Source: an uncultured Oscillospiraceae bacterium (GTDB lineage Bacteria > Bacillota > Clostridia > Oscillospirales > Oscillospiraceae). From it: a DNA stretch of 7,018 nt. Position 1 is the first letter of the stretch; every line of letters starts with the position of its first letter. The notes beneath the pieces are model-generated. The model was not told where the DNA came from. It saw only the letters and a program-made list of their open reading frames with translations, and did not search any database. The position numbers were made by a program, and so were the translations under genes. Shown here piece by piece: positions 5,248 to 7,018 of the stretch. The stretch spans positions 1 through 7,018 of the forward strand of contig CAADVN010000092.1 in assembly GCA_900752445.1 (NCBI GenBank). The letters are read 5' to 3'.

Positions 5248-5778
5248 ATGGAGGCGCAGAAGGGTAAGCTGTTCAGGTTCGGCAGGGCCATACGGGTGCT
5301 GCTGATAGTGATCGTCATTGTCACGGGGCTGTCCGCGCTGGTGACGTTTTGGGATGCGCTCAGCTGTGTACTGAGGCCGGCGGACGAGGTCGTGTACGTG
5401 ATAGAGGCCGTGGAGATGAGGGCGCGGGAGCGGGCGCTGACAAATTTCGGGGCCTGCGTCTACAACGTCTGCACTGTGATCGCCTTTGTGTTCTGCATGG
5501 GCATGACAAGGAAGATGTCGGAGGACAAAAACCCGTTCAACGCGGAGAACGTGCGCCTGCTGCGGAAGATGGCCTGGCTTTTCGGCCTGACTGCGGCGGG
5601 GTCGCTGGTGACGAGCGCGGCGTATGCGGTCTCGGCGGGCTACGGCGCAGGGACTGCAGTGCTCTCGGTTTTTATCATGACTGCGCTGCAGCTGGTGGTG
5701 GCGCTGCTGCTGGGCTTTCTGGCGGACGTGTTCGAGTACGGCACGGAGCTGCAGCAGCTCTCGGACGAGACTTTGTGA
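5248..5778 (+). CDS. DUF2975 family membrane protein
   Basis: The 176-residue protein has four predicted membrane helices near 13-35, 67-85, 108-130 and 134-158. It resembles DUF2975 proteins, whose function is unknown. Supporting family features are P-F-N-A-E-N-V-R-L-L-R-K (96-107) before helix 3, and a C-terminal segment ending V-F-E-Y-G-T-E-L-Q-Q-L-S-D-E-T-L (161-176), which matches the usual F-x-x-G-x-x-L-Q-x-x-x-D-x-T-L ending. The larger loop between helices 1 and 2 contains many Glu and Arg residues. The ATG has a strong AAGGGGG ribosome site eight bases upstream. The HTH gene begins 12 bases after the stop, a common partnership for this family, so the two probably form one transcription unit and may act together. 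Family assignment is by recalled motifs. Confidence 0.85.
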   Translation: MEAQKGKLFRFGRAIRVLLIVIVIVTGLSALVTFWDALSCVLRPADEVVYVIEAVEMRARERALTNFGACVYNVCTVIAFVFCMGMTRKMSEDKNPFNAENVRLLRKMAWLFGLTAAGSLVTSAAYAVSAGYGAGTAVLSVFIMTALQLVVALLLGFLADVFEYGTELQQLSDETL

Positions 5779-5790
5779 GGGTGATGCGGG

Positions 5791-6009
5791 ATGCCGATAA
5801 TACTGAGACTGGACAGGGTCATGGCGGACCGAAAGATGTCCTTAAACGAGCTTTCGGAGCGCGTGGGCATAGCGAACGTGAACCTGTCGAAGATAAAGAC
5901 GGGCAAGGTGAGCGCCATCCGCTTTTCGACGCTCGAGGCCATATGCGAGGCGCTGGACTGCCAGCCGGGCGACATACTGGAATACAGCCCGCCGCATGAG
6001 CGGGACTGA
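5791..6009 (+). CDS. Small Cro/C1-type HTH regulator, YozG-like
   Basis: This 72-residue protein is essentially one Cro/C1-type helix-turn-helix domain and should bind DNA, probably as a dimer. The N-terminus M-P-I-I-L-R-L-D (1-8) is typical of the YozG-like group. The HTH core is at about 17-36, with L-N-E-L-S-E-R-V-G-I (18-27) and the recognition helix around N-V-N-L-S-K-I-K-T-G (29-38). The C-terminal F-S-T-L-E-A-I-C-E-A-L-D-C-Q-P-G-D-I-L-E-Y is also characteristic. No ligand or membrane domain is present. The ATG is preceded by GAGG about ten bases away, 12 bases after the DUF2975 stop. A plausible target is its own promoter region, where the CATTAA repeats lie, but this is inference. Confidence 0.9.
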   Translation: MPIILRLDRVMADRKMSLNELSERVGIANVNLSKIKTGKVSAIRFSTLEAICEALDCQPGDILEYSPPHERD

Positions 6010-6028
6010 CATTTAGCAACAATAGAGG

Positions 6029-6064
6029 ACCCCCTCCTGCGCTTTTGTGAGCACAAGAGGGGGT
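6029..6064. terminator. Hairpin in the convergent HTH-hflX intergenic region, possible terminator
   Basis: ACCCCCTC (6029-6036) pairs perfectly with GAGGGGGT (6057-6064) around a 20-base loop that contains a smaller TTGTG/CACAA inverted repeat (6045-6049 with 6052-6056). It lies 20 bases after the HTH stop codon. Neither strand shows a proper T tract after it, so it may stop or protect transcripts only partially. Confidence 0.35.
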
Positions 6065-6071
6065 ATTCCGC

Positions 6072-6096
6072 GCTCCGCCTTTTGAAAAAGCGGGGC
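6072..6096. other. Second hairpin in the convergent region
   Basis: GCTCCGC (6072-6078) pairs with GCGGGGC (6090-6096), including one G-U pair. TTT (6080-6082) with AAA (6087-6089) extends it past a bulged C. It is followed by seven A residues on the plus strand, so it is not a rightward intrinsic terminator. It may serve as a 3' stabilising element for either convergent transcript. Confidence 0.3.
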
Positions 6097-6129
6097 AAAA
6101 AAACTTCAGGCTTCGCTGTCCGCGTCCTG
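6097..6129 (-). terminator. Weak terminator overlapping the hflX stop codon
   Basis: On the minus strand, CAGG (6129-6126) pairs with CCTG (6110-6107), and CGC with GCG inside it, followed by AAG and seven T residues (6103-6097). The hairpin overlaps the last hflX codons. The stem is short with an internal loop, so only the T tract is convincing. Confidence 0.3.
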
Positions 6130-7018
6130 GACGTACTCGCGCACGAGGCCCCAGAGCTCGGGCTTCACCACGGCCTCCACCGTCACGCCCGCCTCGCCGT
6201 ACTCCACCGAGAGCACCGCCGCCTCGCGCCGGAGCGTCTCCGCAACGCCAGCCTTGTCATACGGCAGCAGCAGCGTCACACGCCGGCTCTCCTTGCCCAG
6301 TATCTCAGCTATGCGCCGTACCAGCTCCGCCGTGCCCTCGCCCGTCTTCGCCGAGATGCACACCGTGTCCTCGCCCCGGGGCAGCACGCCGAGATACCTG
6401 TCGCACTTGTTATACACCCGGATGCAGGGCGTCGTCCCCGCGCCCAGCTTCACGATGAGGTCCTCCACGACCTCTATCTGCCTCTGCATGTCCTCGCTCG
6501 AGATGTCTATGACGTGCAGCAGCACGTCCGCGTATTGCAGCTCCTCCAGCGTCGCCTTGAAGGCCTCCACCAGATGCGTCGGCAGCTTGCGGATGAAGCC
6601 CACCGTGTCCGAGATGAGCGCCTCCTGCGCCTCGTCCAGCTTCAGCCGCCGCGTTGTCGTGTCCAGCGTGTCGAACAGCCGGTCGTTCGCCGGGATGTCC
6701 GAGCCGGTCAGCGTGTTCAGCAGCGTCGATTTGCCCGCGTTGGTGTAGCCCACGATGGCCACGACGGGCATGGCGTTGCGCTCGCGCCTCCTGCGCTGTA
6801 CGCTCCGCACCTTGCGCACCTGCTCAAGCTCCTCGCGCAGCTTCTGGATCTTGCGCCGGATATGGCGGCGGTCCGTCTCGAGCTGGGTCTCGCCCGGGCC
6901 GCGCGTGCCTATGGGCGAGGAGCCGCCCGAGGCCGTCTGCCGCACAAGGTGCGTCCACATGCCCGTCAGCCGCGGCAGCAGGGCTTTGTACTGGGCCAGC
7001 TCCACCCGGGGCCGGGCC
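6106..7018 (-). CDS. hflX: GTPase HflX (N-terminal part beyond window)
   Basis: HflX is a ribosome-associated GTPase that can split stalled 70S ribosomes after heat or antibiotic stress. The visible part covers 303 residues of a protein usually about 400 or more. Counted from the in-frame GTG at 7005, R-P-R-V-E-L-A-Q and L-P-R-L-T-G end the HflX N-terminal domain. The glycine-rich G-T-R-G-P-G-E-T-Q-L-E-T-D-R-R (33-47) leads into a charged coiled coil (about 48-78). The G domain carries G1 G-Y-T-N-A-G-K-S (86-93), G3 D-T-V-G-F-I (133-138), G4 N-K-C-D (199-202) and G5 S-A-K (218-220). A C-terminal subdomain ends D-A-D-S-E-A. The GTG at 7005 is probably an internal valine, because upstream in-frame codons also encode the family sequence. 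The gene converges on the HTH gene. All nucleotide-binding motifs look intact. Confidence 0.95.
   Translation of the reverse strand, partial: ARPRVELAQYKALLPRLTGMWTHLVRQTASGGSSPIGTRGPGETQLETDRRHIRRKIQKLREELEQVRKVRSVQRRRRERNAMPVVAIVGYTNAGKSTLLNTLTGSDIPANDRLFDTLDTTTRRLKLDEAQEALISDTVGFIRKLPTHLVEAFKATLEELQYADVLLHVIDISSEDMQRQIEVVEDLIVKLGAGTTPCIRVYNKCDRYLGVLPRGEDTVCISAKTGEGTAELVRRIAEILGKESRRVTLLLPYDKAGVAETLRREAAVLSVEYGEAGVTVEAVVKPELWGLVREYVQDADSEA

Noticed and set aside
6410..6418. TTATACACC, one mismatch from a DnaA box, noted because rpmH often lies near the replication origin.
   Set aside because: It is a single copy inside the hflX coding sequence at the Val-Tyr-Asn codons before NKCD. No cluster of boxes, dnaA gene or AT-rich unwinding region was seen, so there is no origin in this window.
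7003..7005. GTG as the possible start of hflX.
   Set aside because: The four in-frame codons before it (Ala-Arg-Pro-Arg) continue without a stop, and the sequence at this point is already the interior of the HflX N-terminal domain. The true start lies beyond the window.

Overview
The window comes from a GC-rich, endospore-forming member of the Firmicutes (Bacillota), most likely class Clostridia. Three things support this: a recognisable SpoIID sporulation lytic transglycosylase, the Gram-positive gene order rpmH-rnpA-yidD-yidC-jag, and an HflX and a DUF2975/YozG-like pair of the clostridial type. The genus cannot be fixed from the sequence. Coding DNA is GC-rich, yet ATA (Ile) and AGG (Arg) codons are frequent and ATT is nearly absent. 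Plus-strand genes favour G-ending codons, while the minus-strand genes use more C-ending codons, as expected if the plus strand is the leading strand here.

Layout. Positions 1-726 (minus) hold the first 242 codons of spoIID, cut by the window edge. A 98-bp divergent intergenic region follows. It carries a good sigma-A-type promoter facing right and an overlapping, weaker sigma-E-like promoter facing left. Positions 825-1823 (plus) encode an unrecognised eight-helix membrane protein with an acidic, proline-containing C-terminal tail. It ends in a compact cassette where a perfect-consensus promoter (TTGACA-18 bp-TATAAT) abuts and partly overlaps an intrinsic terminator, so upstream transcription is stopped while the next operon starts. 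That operon is rpmH (ribosomal protein L34), rnpA (RNase P protein), yidD, yidC, jag/khpB and acpP, closed by a strong terminator at 5125-5160. rnpA/yidD and yidC/jag overlap by four bases (GTGA and ATGA), suggesting translational coupling. A possible hairpin lies in the rpmH leader.

After an AT-rich spacer with repeated CATTAA elements come a DUF2975 four-helix membrane protein and a small YozG-like Cro/C1 HTH regulator, apparently one two-gene unit. A convergent intergenic region with hairpins separates them from hflX (minus), a ribosome-associated GTPase whose N-terminal part lies beyond the right edge.

Functionally, the central operon joins ribosome assembly (L34), tRNA 5' maturation (RnpA), insertion of membrane proteins (YidD, YidC), an RNA-binding partner (Jag/KhpB) and the acyl carrier of fatty acid synthesis. 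The position after jag, classically held by mnmE-mnmG, is held here by acpP. Most of the window is well-understood housekeeping DNA. No wholly new system is evident. The most interesting points are the promoter/terminator cassette, the rpmH leader, the YidC groove substitution and long tail, the acpP linkage, the repeat array before the DUF2975/HTH pair, and the unknown membrane protein.
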